Assembly: GCA_964405465.1 (NCBI GenBank)
Contig: CAYONZ010000007.1
Coordinates: 1-64,000, forward strand
From: CAYONZ01 sp964405465
GTDB lineage: Bacteria; Bdellovibrionota; Bdellovibrionia; Bdellovibrionales; JAMPXM01
Direction: 5' to 3'
Length of the DNA stretch: 64,000 nt
The translations under genes and the position numbers were made by a program. Shown here one piece after another: positions 36,488 to 44,284 of the stretch. Below the pieces are notes generated by a model. The model saw only the letters and a program-made list of their open reading frames with translations, had not been told where the DNA came from and searched no databases. Position 1 is the first letter of the stretch; each line of letters opens with the position of its first letter.

Positions 36488-37638
36488 GACCTCTTGTTTT
36501 GGAAAACCCCTAAAAGAAAAATCGCCAACAGGCAGATCGATGCACGAAGCATGAGTTCGGTTTGTAAATCAAAAAAACGGGAAACATATCCTCCCGCCAA
36601 CTCGCCAACTGAAAGTGTAATCGCAACGGCAAGGCCCCGAGACGCCATAGTAGCGCCAACAGAATCTGTCGATGTCTGTGTTTGAATTTCTACAGTGTAT
36701 TTGTGATATAAAACCCAATACCCCATATACGTTATGAAATATGCCAAGAAAACCCACTGAGAATATAAATTGAAGACTAAAAACAAAAAACCCAGGAGCA
36801 TTACTACCCAGTAAGAAATATTTCGGGACCTGAGAACCGAACTATGCACAAAGATCGAACTGAGCCAAATCGCACTACCAAAAAGCAGATTAAACAAAAT
36901 AATATGTGTCGAATTCCCGGCGCTCAGTTTCACCATCAGCAAAATCGTACCACTCGCCGCCAATGCAAGAAGCTGATCAAGAAAGAAAATAGCCTTGTGA
37001 TTTTTAATTAACGCTAACATTGATTGGTAAACATTGATTTTACTCGAAACACTTTTTTCACCGGCATCCAAATCTGGCAACCGAAGGGCAGAATACCCGC
37101 CAATCAAAAATGAAAGGCCATCAATTGCGATGGCCACACCCAGGTTACCTGAAGCGACAAGTGGCAACGCGACGAGTGATGAAAGAACATGGGCCCCTTG
37201 GGTCACCTTATTCAACCAAATCACAAAGCTCGCCTCTCGCGAGATACTTGTGCTTGAAAGTAATTTAACAAGCCTATTGCGACTGGAGCTCTGGACCCCA
37301 ACCGTCAACGCTCTCGTTGCCACAAACAAGCCAAAACACCATAGCCCGAGTTCGTCTCGGTATATCCATGAAAGAATCAACCCAATTGATGAAAGTGCTG
37401 CCAAAAACTCAGTGACAAAAATCACACGCCTCGAATTAAATCGATCAATTTGCGGCCCAAATGCAGCAGATGCGATGATACCAGAAAACCGATGGATCCC
37501 AATCATCAGACCAACCACTACTGATGAATATCCATTGGCCGTGAAAAATGCTGGGATAGACATCACAAAAAGCAAACTTCCAAAAGACGTGATGAATGTT
37601 CCAAGATAGAAAAAAACTGTAGAAAATTTTCGTTGCAT
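36484..37638 (-). CDS. MFS transporter
   Basis: This protein has about 384 residues counted from the ATG at 37638, which has AAGGAA upstream; the frame is open to 37668. It has twelve predicted helices and the loop motif DRFNSRRVIFVTE between helices 2 and 3. It shares this design with the MFS proteins at 34285 and 37743, so the three are paralogues. It is divergently transcribed from the 37743 gene. It is likely an exporter; the substrate is unknown. Confidence 0.86.
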   Translation of the reverse strand: MQRKFSTVFFYLGTFITSFGSLLFVMSIPAFFTANGYSSVVVGLMIGIHRFSGIIASAAFGPQIDRFNSRRVIFVTEFLAALSSIGLILSWIYRDELGLWCFGLFVATRALTVGVQSSSRNRLVKLLSSTSISREASFVIWLNKVTQGAHVLSSLVALPLVASGNLGVAIAIDGLSFLIGGYSALRLPDLDAGEKSVSSKINVYQSMLALIKNHKAIFFLDQLLALAASGTILLMVKLSAGNSTHIILFNLLFGSAIWLSSIFVHSSVLRSRNISYWVVMLLGFLFLVFNLYSQWVFLAYFITYMGYWVLYHKYTVEIQTQTSTDSVGATMASRGLAVAITLSVGELAGGYVSRFFDLQTELMLRASICLLAIFLLGVFQNKRS

Positions 37639-37742
37639 GAATTTCCTTGGGGGAAAGAGATCTCTCAAATGATATTAATCGTCCAGATGTTTTGCAACAC
37701 CACTTTCAGAATTTATAGAAGTGGGAGAATTAGGAGCTACCT

Positions 37743-38903
37743 ATGTTTAAAAGATTAACCCCAATGGCCGTACTTTTTTTACTGGGTATTTTCGTGTCTT
37801 CACTCGGATCGTCTGCATTTGTCATTTCACTTTTAACCTTCCCAGCCATCGCCGGAATCTCAGCGCTGCCCATAGGTTTAATAATTGGTTCAGCACGCAT
37901 GACCAGCGTTGTCTCAGGATTTTTTGCAGGACCTATTGGGGATTATGTAAGCCCCAAAAAAATCGTGTTTGTCGGAGAGTTCTGTGCATTGGTATGCTCA
38001 GCCGTGCTGTGGAAACTCAGCTTTTCCTTATCAGACAGTTCTTACATTCCGTTTTTGTTGGTCACTTGTGCTCGGTCATTGTTTATTGCCATCCAAACAG
38101 GAAGTACCCAAAAAATTGGAAAAATTTTTGACGATTCTCTGGCTCTTGATGGCCGATTTGCGAAATATTTAAATCGCGCAACATTCGGCTCCATCTTTTT
38201 TGCGATGGGCGTGAATCTACTTGCAATGAAGTTCGGGAGTTTTCAACAAATTATTGTTATCGATGCGATCACATTTTTAATTAACGGTGTGCTTGTTTTG
38301 ATGACCTCTAAAAATCGGGTTAGCAATAGCACTAGGTCAGTTCCTACCCTGGGGTTCAGCCAAATTTGGAGAGATAATTTTAATTACTATAAGCATCACA
38401 AGTATCTCGCAGATAAGGATGTTCTTTTGGCTGCAGCGATGATGGGGGCGAATACTTTAAACGTTGTTCTATTGGCCAAACAGCCTGAACTGACTCCGTT
38501 AGCAAGCGGAATCTTTGGACTTGCTGTTTGGCTCTCTGGGTTAACTGAACGGCTGTGGAAAGCCAGTGCTGCAACCGTATGGATAAGTCTTGGTGTTTCT
38601 ATCTTTGCTCAAGGAGCGCTGACTGACCACCCAGTTTTGGTTCTGGCATTTGCGTTATTTCGCAACCTTGCTTACTGGAATCTTTTTAATGATATCAGCA
38701 GTGAAATAATGAAAGGTTCAAAACAAGAAGGGTACGCTGGTGTGGCGTCAGGCAGGAACATGGCAATCAACGTCATCGGTGCCTTAGGAGAAGGTTGGGC
38801 CGGGTTGAAATTGCTTCCCACATTCTTTGAAATGATGTGGAGGGCATTTGCCTGCTTCGGGGGAACACTGCTATCGCGAAAAAAACTGTTGCAGCTGCAG
38901 TGA
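37743..38903 (+). CDS. MFS transporter
   Basis: This 386-residue protein has about 12 helices and TAGGAG seven bases before the ATG. The loop DYVSPKKIVFVGE corresponds to that of the two MFS neighbours. The C-terminus (SRKKLLQLQ) is short and polar where the last helix should end, and the final bases overlap a degenerate YcaO frame. The 3' end may therefore have been replaced. Confidence 0.84.
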   Translation: MFKRLTPMAVLFLLGIFVSSLGSSAFVISLLTFPAIAGISALPIGLIIGSARMTSVVSGFFAGPIGDYVSPKKIVFVGEFCALVCSAVLWKLSFSLSDSSYIPFLLVTCARSLFIAIQTGSTQKIGKIFDDSLALDGRFAKYLNRATFGSIFFAMGVNLLAMKFGSFQQIIVIDAITFLINGVLVLMTSKNRVSNSTRSVPTLGFSQIWRDNFNYYKHHKYLADKDVLLAAAMMGANTLNVVLLAKQPELTPLASGIFGLAVWLSGLTERLWKASAATVWISLGVSIFAQGALTDHPVLVLAFALFRNLAYWNLFNDISSEIMKGSKQEGYAGVASGRNMAINVIGALGEGWAGLKLLPTFFEMMWRAFACFGGTLLSRKKLLQLQ

Positions 38904-39016
38904 TACCAATCGCTGTCGTCTTAGGAGCAAATGCATTTGAAAGGCATACTGAATGAATCCCGAAGGCCCGAATTCAATACCAACTGCTAGAACGTGATGC
39001 GTTTCCCTTTCATTCA
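38884..39016 (+). pseudogene. Remnant of a YcaO-family gene
   Basis: In the frame shifted relative to the MFS end, the sequence reads VIPIAVVLGANAFERHTE, a TGA, then KARIQYQLLERDAFPFHSY. The second part matches the YcaO motif LERDAILVHWY of the broken gene at 18.9 kb, with the preceding part at the position of NGIAGH. Several further stops follow. Only this motif region is convincing. An MFS gene lies before it and an SBP gene after it, as expected for a decayed cassette member. Confidence 0.6.
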
Positions 39017-39047
39017 TATAAAATGTCCAACAGTTAAAATGACATCG
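39013..39047. repeat. 35-base repeat within the YcaO remnant region
   Basis: It matches 35071-35105 at 32 of 35 positions. The YcaO-like frame loses its similarity at about this point, which suggests a recombination junction. Confidence 0.7.
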
Positions 39048-39209
39048 CCAATGTGTAATTTGTGGAAACTGGCGATTCATAAATACATGCCCACCCCAAA
39101 AACATGAAAATTGCTCCAACTGATGTTAATACGATGGCTGTCATCGCAGGTTCAACGGAAAGACAGGAAATGCCAAAACACTCTTACCTTAGAAGGCGGT
39201 TTTTCGTGA
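39048..39209 (+). other. Degenerate intergenic stretch
   Basis: The interval continues the decayed region after the YcaO remnant. A 47-codon ORF (39101-39244, MKIAPTDVNTMAVIAGSTER onward) is open in the same frame as the remnant but has no clear ribosome binding site. It could be a further piece of the lost gene. I see nothing else in it. Confidence 0.3.
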
Positions 39210-39347
39210 ATGCAATTCGACTCCAAAATCCTAATCTTCGACGGTGATATTCAAATGGAAAAAATCAAAACAGACCTAAAAGATTTTAAGTGGGTGACAC
39301 CAATATTGCTTCACCCTGTAAAATACAAAATGGCCGACGTGCCATAG
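39210..39347 (+). CDS. Possible 45-residue protein coupled to an SBP gene
   Basis: The ORF (MQFDSKILIFDGDIQ onward, ending LLHPVKYKMADVP) stops with TAG directly before the GTG of the SBP. A purine-rich AAGGCGG lies 12 bases upstream of the ATG, rather far. An internal Met at 39255 would give 30 residues. The HP near the end is faintly like YcaO tails, so it may be the last piece of the decayed YcaO gene rather than an independent peptide. Confidence 0.35.
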   Translation: MQFDSKILIFDGDIQMEKIKTDLKDFKWVTPILLHPVKYKMADVP

Positions 39348-40829
39348 GTGAGCCGTTTTCGAAATCTCTTTAAATCTATTTTATTGCTAATGATAGGGGG
39401 CATATCTATGACCACAAATGCTGCTGAATTTTCAATAGGACTCGTTGCGCCCGCGTTTCCACGAGACCCATTGAATGTAAATGTCTATTTAGAGCATGTG
39501 TTGTTGGGCCAAATTATCGAACCCCTTTTTACGGTTGGCGAAGATGGTCTGCTCAAGGGAGCCGTTGCGGAAAAATGGGAATTTGACAAAACGCGCACCG
39601 AACTCAGAATTACTCTCCGCAAAGGACTCTCATTCTCAAATGGTAAAAGCTTAACTGCAGAAGACGTCAAATTCTCCCTAGACCGCCATATCACAAATCC
39701 CACCTCGCAAAGCTATAACTATCTTCAAGTGATAAAAGACTTAAAAGTTGTTTCATCAGATCAGGTTGTTTTCCACCTGAAACATCCCTATGTACCATTT
39801 CTACTTTCACTCACTCGCGATCAGCTAGGTATATTGCCAAAAGATTGGACATTTCTCCCCGAAAGCATTGAACCATTCATTGGGACTGGTCCATACAGAC
39901 TGACGAAAGAAAATGGCCAGTGGGTATTGTCACCAAACTCGACTTATCGAAACCCCAGCGAACTTGAAATAAAGCGTTGGCGGGTCGAAATAATGGACAA
40001 TGCCAAAGAAAAATATCCTGTCGTGCCACCCGACCTGACTTTTTTTATCCCAAGCCCCATTAAGCAATCGATTTTAAAATTTTATCCTGGATTTTTGGAA
40101 ACCCATAATGAGTCAAAGACACTAACTTTTCTTCAGTATTCGTATTGGTGGCTTAAAGACCATTACAACGACTATTCGAAAGAACAAAGAATTCAAATTA
40201 AAAATGCCTTGTTGGTATTGGCGCAACTCATTGTCAAAACAACAGGAGGAGATGTTTCATCGGGCATCATTCCCCCTGGGATCCCAGGTTCGCTGAATGC
40301 CGTTCTCCCTTCGCCGAAGTCAAGTGTGGTTTCTCCACTAAAAATTAAACTTGTAGTCCCTCAAGCGCTGCTTGAAATCGCAGAAAAAATCACCCGCAAC
40401 GATCCTCTTTTTAAATCCATGCAGGTTTCTGTAGAGTTCATCCCATTTACTCACCTTGAAGCATCAAAAATAAAAAACATGGATGCAACTCTTGTATTGC
40501 TAGGCTTTGCTGGAGGATTTTTCGACCCTGAAGGATTTTTGACGGTTCTCCCTTCATTTATTGGAAGGCCAACATCACAGCTATTCGGTGATGCTGCAGA
40601 AGCGATTCGATTGAAGGCAGAAAAGGAGTTTGACGGTAAACGACGAGCTGACCTGTATCGAGAATTCTCAACACTCGCTCAGACCGAAATCAGATACATT
40701 CCTGGTTTTGCGCCTCACATCAGTGAATTCAGGAGCCACGCTATAACCAAAAAATCTACAGCCTTCAAATATAGCTACAAACTCACTGACTACAAAAAAA
40801 CATCGAAAGGAGGGGAAAATGACAATTAA
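39348..40829 (+). CDS. Periplasmic solute-binding protein, SBP_bac_5 type
   Basis: This 493-residue protein is read from a GTG. The signal peptide (LFKSILLLMIGGISMTTNA) is followed by a well-preserved family sequence: IIEPLFTVGEDGLLKGAVAE, ELRITLRKGLSFSNGKSL, TAEDVKFSLDRHI and FIGTGPYRLTKENG. An AGGGGG before an in-frame ATG at 39408 (codon 21) is a possible second start near the cleavage site. The stop overlaps a 28-residue ORF with a perfect ribosome binding site. No ABC transporter partner is nearby. Confidence 0.88.
   Translation: MSRFRNLFKSILLLMIGGISMTTNAAEFSIGLVAPAFPRDPLNVNVYLEHVLLGQIIEPLFTVGEDGLLKGAVAEKWEFDKTRTELRITLRKGLSFSNGKSLTAEDVKFSLDRHITNPTSQSYNYLQVIKDLKVVSSDQVVFHLKHPYVPFLLSLTRDQLGILPKDWTFLPESIEPFIGTGPYRLTKENGQWVLSPNSTYRNPSELEIKRWRVEIMDNAKEKYPVVPPDLTFFIPSPIKQSILKFYPGFLETHNESKTLTFLQYSYWWLKDHYNDYSKEQRIQIKNALLVLAQLIVKTTGGDVSSGIIPPGIPGSLNAVLPSPKSSVVSPLKIKLVVPQALLEIAEKITRNDPLFKSMQVSVEFIPFTHLEASKIKNMDATLVLLGFAGGFFDPEGFLTVLPSFIGRPTSQLFGDAAEAIRLKAEKEFDGKRRADLYREFSTLAQTEIRYIPGFAPHISEFRSHAITKKSTAFKYSYKLTDYKKTSKGGENDN
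39395..39410 (+). promoter_or_regulatory. Possible internal ribosome binding site and start in an SBP gene
   Basis: AGGGGG with 7 bases to an in-frame ATG (codon 21, MTTNAAEF) lies at the end of the signal peptide. It is weaker than the comparable sites at 19833 and 23328. Confidence 0.35.
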
Positions 40830-40905
40830 CTTAGAAATCTTCAACGAAGATGTCCAGCATTGTAGTTTTACCGGGGAGGTGGGGTGTGAGTTGTTGGATA
40901 GCTGA
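40819..40905 (+). CDS. 28-residue peptide with perfect ribosome binding site
   Basis: AAAGGAGG and 5 bases precede an ATG that overlaps the last codons of the SBP gene. The peptide has an acidic N-terminal part (MTINLEIFNEDVQH) and then CSFTGEVGC followed by ELLDS. Two Cys, Ser and Thr make it a plausible substrate for peptide-modifying enzymes such as those in this island. Part of its coding DNA recurs at 44142-44170, where the same frame gives CSFTREVGC. It is a candidate precursor or signalling peptide; function is inference. Confidence 0.55.
   Translation: MTINLEIFNEDVQHCSFTGEVGCELLDS
40860..40888. repeat. 29-base G-rich repeat, copy A
   Basis: It matches 44142-44170 at 27 of 29 positions; the two mismatches are adjacent. 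It lies inside the 28-residue ORF. Two copies do not tell whether it is conserved as protein or as DNA. Confidence 0.75.
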
Positions 40906-40983
40906 TCGCTATATTTTTGCCTCTTTACCACCAAGAGTTCTCAATTCATTCAATATCTTGATGATGGGGGACGACTCTAAAAG

Positions 40984-41005
40984 TGGGCCGCAAGTTTGAG
41001 GCCCA
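40984..41005 (-). terminator. Hairpin downstream of a convergent gene pair
   Basis: A stem TGGGCC/GGCCCA encloses a 10-base loop. On the minus strand it is followed by CTTTTAG, so it may be a weak terminator for the lipoprotein gene at 41041. It could also serve the plus-strand peptide unit. Confidence 0.4.
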
Positions 41006-41040
41006 TCCAGTGAGACATTCGCCGAAACAAATAACAGCGC

Positions 41041-41859
41041 CTAGTGTCTTTCGACCCCGAAGGTTTGAGCAAATGTGCTCCAATCAACACTCACATCGTT
41101 AATTGAGTAATCACCTGCTGTGGTCTTTCTTGTCTCCAAATTTTGCAGATCGTGTCCTTTACCATCCAATTTAAACTCGTTGTTGCTGCTGCCAAATCCC
41201 TTCGCTCCATCTGCAAAGAAATGAAGTTGCAAGTGCATGGTAGAGCTGTACTCCATTTTTTCTTTTGAGCCATCAACCTCATATTGTCCGGCAACACTAT
41301 TCAGATTCCCCAAATTCTCAGAGAGAACGGCCGAGAATTGCGAGAGAATCTGACTTTTGTTAGAGGCGCCCGCTTCTTGAAAATCAATTCTTCCTGTGGA
41401 ATGAAACTCAAGAATAGACACTAGGTCTAAAAGAAAACCATCTCTGATGACAAATGACGTTGAGACCGTAGTCTCTAAGGATCCATCTTTTTTCTTGAGA
41501 GATTTATTGGCCTTCAAAAATTTTAGACCACAGTTTTTTGTCGACAGTTCAGATTCTACAGTCCCTTCTTTTGCTGAGTCTTGGGAGAAAGAGAAATCAC
41601 ATTTGAGCAATTTATTTTTGATCTCCAAAAGATCTGCGGTTGACCGAAAATTTTCAGACACTATCGATTGACTTGAGTATTCGGTCGGACAAACCGCTTT
41701 TTCTTGGCAGACTTCATCAACTGCTCGCAACAGTGTATTGACGTCACTTGAGAAGACAGAAGCGAGATGCAATTGCTCTGGCGTCACATTTGCTCCTTTA
41801 CATGAAATCAAGGAAACCGTGACCAAAGCCGAAGAGAGTATTTTATAAATGAATTTCAT
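41041..41859 (-). CDS. Predicted lipoprotein of unknown function
   Basis: This 272-residue protein has a lipoprotein signal (SSALVTVSLISC, Cys near residue 20). The rest is hydrophilic with a few Cys residues (VCQEKAVCP) and no family I recognise. It is probably anchored in the outer membrane. It lies at the border between the cassette island and the protease/regulator genes. Confidence 0.7.
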   Translation of the reverse strand: MKFIYKILSSALVTVSLISCKGANVTPEQLHLASVFSSDVNTLLRAVDEVCQEKAVCPTEYSSQSIVSENFRSTADLLEIKNKLLKCDFSFSQDSAKEGTVESELSTKNCGLKFLKANKSLKKKDGSLETTVSTSFVIRDGFLLDLVSILEFHSTGRIDFQEAGASNKSQILSQFSAVLSENLGNLNSVAGQYEVDGSKEKMEYSSTMHLQLHFFADGAKGFGSSNNEFKLDGKGHDLQNLETRKTTAGDYSINDVSVDWSTFAQTFGVERH

Positions 41860-41894
41860 TTTGTTCTCCTATTGTAATTGAACCGTTGAAATGT

Positions 41895-43106
41895 CTAGGG
41901 TTGTTTAGTGATTTTTGATGTAAATAAGTTTTTAATTTCGCCATGCTCAACGAAATCAATGCGAACTGGTCCAGTGAGTTCAACACCTTCTGCATAAATA
42001 TTTGCATTGAGATTTAGCGACAAGATCAAATTCAAAGTCTCGCTCGGAGAAACTTGTATACTACCCTTATAACTGCGCCCCTGATGCCAGATGGAGCGAA
42101 CCTTTAGGTAGGTATCTTTTGTGGTTTTAGCCGATCTATTAAAAAATCCGAGTTTTGACTGAATGGGTTCGGCGGTTACAACTTTAAAAACATCTTGAAA
42201 CGGTGACTCGCCAAACGCCTTTGGTTCGATATCAATTTTAAATACTTTTTCCTCCAGTTCATCTCGAAGCGAAAATTCTTTATTGACAGTAAATAGAGTG
42301 ACGACCTTTCCTACTGGCAATCGAAAAAACAGTTTCTTAAAAACAGCATGTGTTTGCGATTCGTTTGCGTCGCCCAATTCACCATCACAAGAAATATACT
42401 CAGAGGCCAAAGTCTTGCTCCAATTGATTTTTCCGAGAAATCCATTTTGTTTCAAAACTCTACCACGCAAAAGATGCGAAATTCTTTCATCCATGATCGT
42501 CTCTGAAATATGACCAATCCCAAAAATATGACCGATCTCATGAAGAAGAACTGTGAGTAAGAATTTTTCTTTTCGATAGTTCGGAAATGAACCCCCCAGC
42601 TGATTTTCATCAGTCAGCCAAACAAATCCTTGGCTCCATCCATTTTCAGGATCATATTTTTCTCGTTGAACAAATGCTAAGGGATCAAAGAAATCTGATT
42701 TTCGTTTTTTTATTTCATTCTCGGCACCGCCAAAAAAGAACTTTAAATCTGCCCCTTGGCAAGATGTGCGTAAGTTGAACTTCAACGAAAGATCTTTCAG
42801 CGACAAGTGTGTCAACGCCAGATTTGCAACATATTCTTTCCAGATAGTGAAGGCCTCTTGAAGATTTTGTTCTACAAACAAATTTGTTACACCAAACTTT
42901 GAACTCAAGACATAGCAGTATGATACCTCTCGATTCTCGCCAGTATACCAAGCAGATCCTTCTTCGATGGGAAAAAGATCTGCACCCCCACTATGCATCC
43001 CACCGTCGGCGGTCGCCCTGGAAAATGAAATAAGCAGGAACAGACTTACCATAAAAATAAATAAATAATATTTATACAAACCAAAGCGGTTCATCTTCAC
43101 TGCCAT
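41895..43106 (-). CDS. Secreted metzincin-type zinc metalloprotease
   Basis: This 403-residue protein has a signal peptide (YLFIFMVSLFLLISFSRATA). The extended zinc motif HEIGHIFGIGH near residue 190 gives the three metal-binding histidines, followed by ISETIMD with a Met-turn candidate, as in matrixin/M10-like metzincins. A C-terminal region of about 180 residues is of unknown function. The ATG at 43106 has GAGGTGA upstream. Likely role: extracellular proteolysis, possibly in prey or biopolymer degradation (inference). Confidence 0.85.
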   Translation of the reverse strand: MAVKMNRFGLYKYYLFIFMVSLFLLISFSRATADGGMHSGGADLFPIEEGSAWYTGENREVSYCYVLSSKFGVTNLFVEQNLQEAFTIWKEYVANLALTHLSLKDLSLKFNLRTSCQGADLKFFFGGAENEIKKRKSDFFDPLAFVQREKYDPENGWSQGFVWLTDENQLGGSFPNYRKEKFLLTVLLHEIGHIFGIGHISETIMDERISHLLRGRVLKQNGFLGKINWSKTLASEYISCDGELGDANESQTHAVFKKLFFRLPVGKVVTLFTVNKEFSLRDELEEKVFKIDIEPKAFGESPFQDVFKVVTAEPIQSKLGFFNRSAKTTKDTYLKVRSIWHQGRSYKGSIQVSPSETLNLILSLNLNANIYAEGVELTGPVRIDFVEHGEIKNLFTSKITKQP

Positions 43107-43252
43107 AACGTCACCTCTGTGTTGTCAGTCTCTCGGGGCGCCAAGTTGCTTAGTTAAATTTTCGGTGGCAGAACAAAAGGAGTAAAGATAAAATTAGAAA
43201 ATAATGCCAATGAAAGTTGGACAAATTTCCAACTTCAATGCAACCTTGAAAT

Positions 43253-44056
43253 ATGGACATTTTTAAATTCGACTCTTATAAACAACTCATCAATACCCAT
43301 GTCAGCAACTTACCCAAAGGTGGACATGGAGAATTTAAACGAATCGCAACAGCACTTAAAGTACACACCACGACCATAAGCCAGGTCTTCAAAGGAGATA
43401 AACACCTCACCTTAGACCAGGCCTATCGATTGGCGCTACACCTGGGGCTAAACGAACTGGAGACTGAATATTTCATTCAGTTGACCATGCTTGAAAGAGA
43501 ATCTTCTCACCAGCTCCGATCATATTTGCAAAAAAAACTTCGCGCGATCAAAGGCCAAGCACAACAAGCGAAAAACTTTGTGGAACCGCATAGTGAGATC
43601 ACAAAAGAAGATCTCGCTCGCTTCTACTCTCAATGGTACTACAGCGCTCTCAATTTACTGTCAGATACGCCCAAAGGGGTTTCTGCAGAAGAAATGTCGA
43701 CTAGATTGAATTTGCCTCTTGGATCAGTGCGAGAGGCCTTTGAATTCTTAGTGCAATGTGGTCTCAATCAAAAACTTCAGACTCGGTACAAGTCGCTAAA
43801 TCGCAACACTCATATCGGCAAAGAATCTCCATTGGCCAGTCGTCATCATATTAACTGGCGGCTTCGAGCGATTGAAAAAATGAATTCTCTTGAAGACGGA
43901 GACTTGGCCTTCACCGCGCCACTCACGATTTCAAAGCAACATGCTCCGCTGATCAAACAAATGATACTCTCTCTGATAAAAGATATCTCGGCACAAGTCG
44001 CTAAGTCAGGATCGGATTCGCTATTTGCCCTCAATATTGATTGGATCGAACTCTAA
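43253..44056 (+). CDS. TIGR02147/DUF4423 family regulator
   Basis: This 267-residue protein has an N-terminal Cro/C1-like helix-turn-helix (about residues 25-60: GEFKRIATALKVHTTTISQVF and KHLTLDQAYRLALHLGL). A C-terminal domain of the TIGR02147/DUF4423 type contains a further winged-helix part (GVSAEEMSTRLNLPLGSVREAFEFL). This family is strongly expanded in Bdellovibrio relatives and Fibrobacter and is thought to regulate transcription. It is divergent from the metalloprotease gene, which may be its target. Confidence 0.88.
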   Translation: MDIFKFDSYKQLINTHVSNLPKGGHGEFKRIATALKVHTTTISQVFKGDKHLTLDQAYRLALHLGLNELETEYFIQLTMLERESSHQLRSYLQKKLRAIKGQAQQAKNFVEPHSEITKEDLARFYSQWYYSALNLLSDTPKGVSAEEMSTRLNLPLGSVREAFEFLVQCGLNQKLQTRYKSLNRNTHIGKESPLASRHHINWRLRAIEKMNSLEDGDLAFTAPLTISKQHAPLIKQMILSLIKDISAQVAKSGSDSLFALNIDWIEL

Positions 44057-44193
44057 TAGAAGAAAACCTAACTGGCCCGACTCTCGACGATGCGAATGCA
44101 CAAATACCCCCACAGCAAAAGTGTGCAAACTTTAGACAGGCTTGTAGTTTTACTAGGGAGGTGGGGTGTGGGGTTGGCTCAACGGAGGTTTAA
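44041..44193 (+). CDS. Possible 50-residue ORF containing the CSFTREVGC copy
   Basis: Starting from a TTG that overlaps the regulator gene, an open frame of 50 codons runs to TAA 44191-44193. It contains an acidic N-terminal part (LIEENLTGPTLDDA) and a Cys-containing end (CANFRQACSFTREVGCG). The end shares CSFTXEVGC with the peptide at 40819. There is no good ribosome binding site and the start is arbitrary, so it may be only a DNA repeat in an open frame. Confidence 0.25.
   Translation: MDRTLIEENLTGPTLDDANAQIPPQQKCANFRQACSFTREVGCGVGSTEV
44142..44170. repeat. 29-base G-rich repeat, copy B
   Basis: This is the second copy of the repeat at 40860-40888 (27 of 29 matches). It is followed by more G-runs. 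It lies in the 228-base interval between the TIGR02147 gene and queD. Confidence 0.75.
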
Positions 44194-44284
44194 GAGTTTT
44201 CTTGAATGGGGATTTGCAAAAAAGACTGGCCTGTTCAGCTGCCATAGATTAAGTTGAGCAAGTTAAAGGAACGGTTGGTAGATC

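Noticed and set aside
4516..40829. Reading the SBP genes as parts of peptide-uptake ABC transporters
   Set aside because: No permease or ATPase gene is present in 64 kb despite six SBP genes, and each SBP is linked to kinases or enzymes instead.
44142..44190. G-quadruplex element at the G-rich repeat
   Set aside because: G-runs are mostly two to four with uneven spacing and copy A lacks enough runs; not enough to claim a structure.
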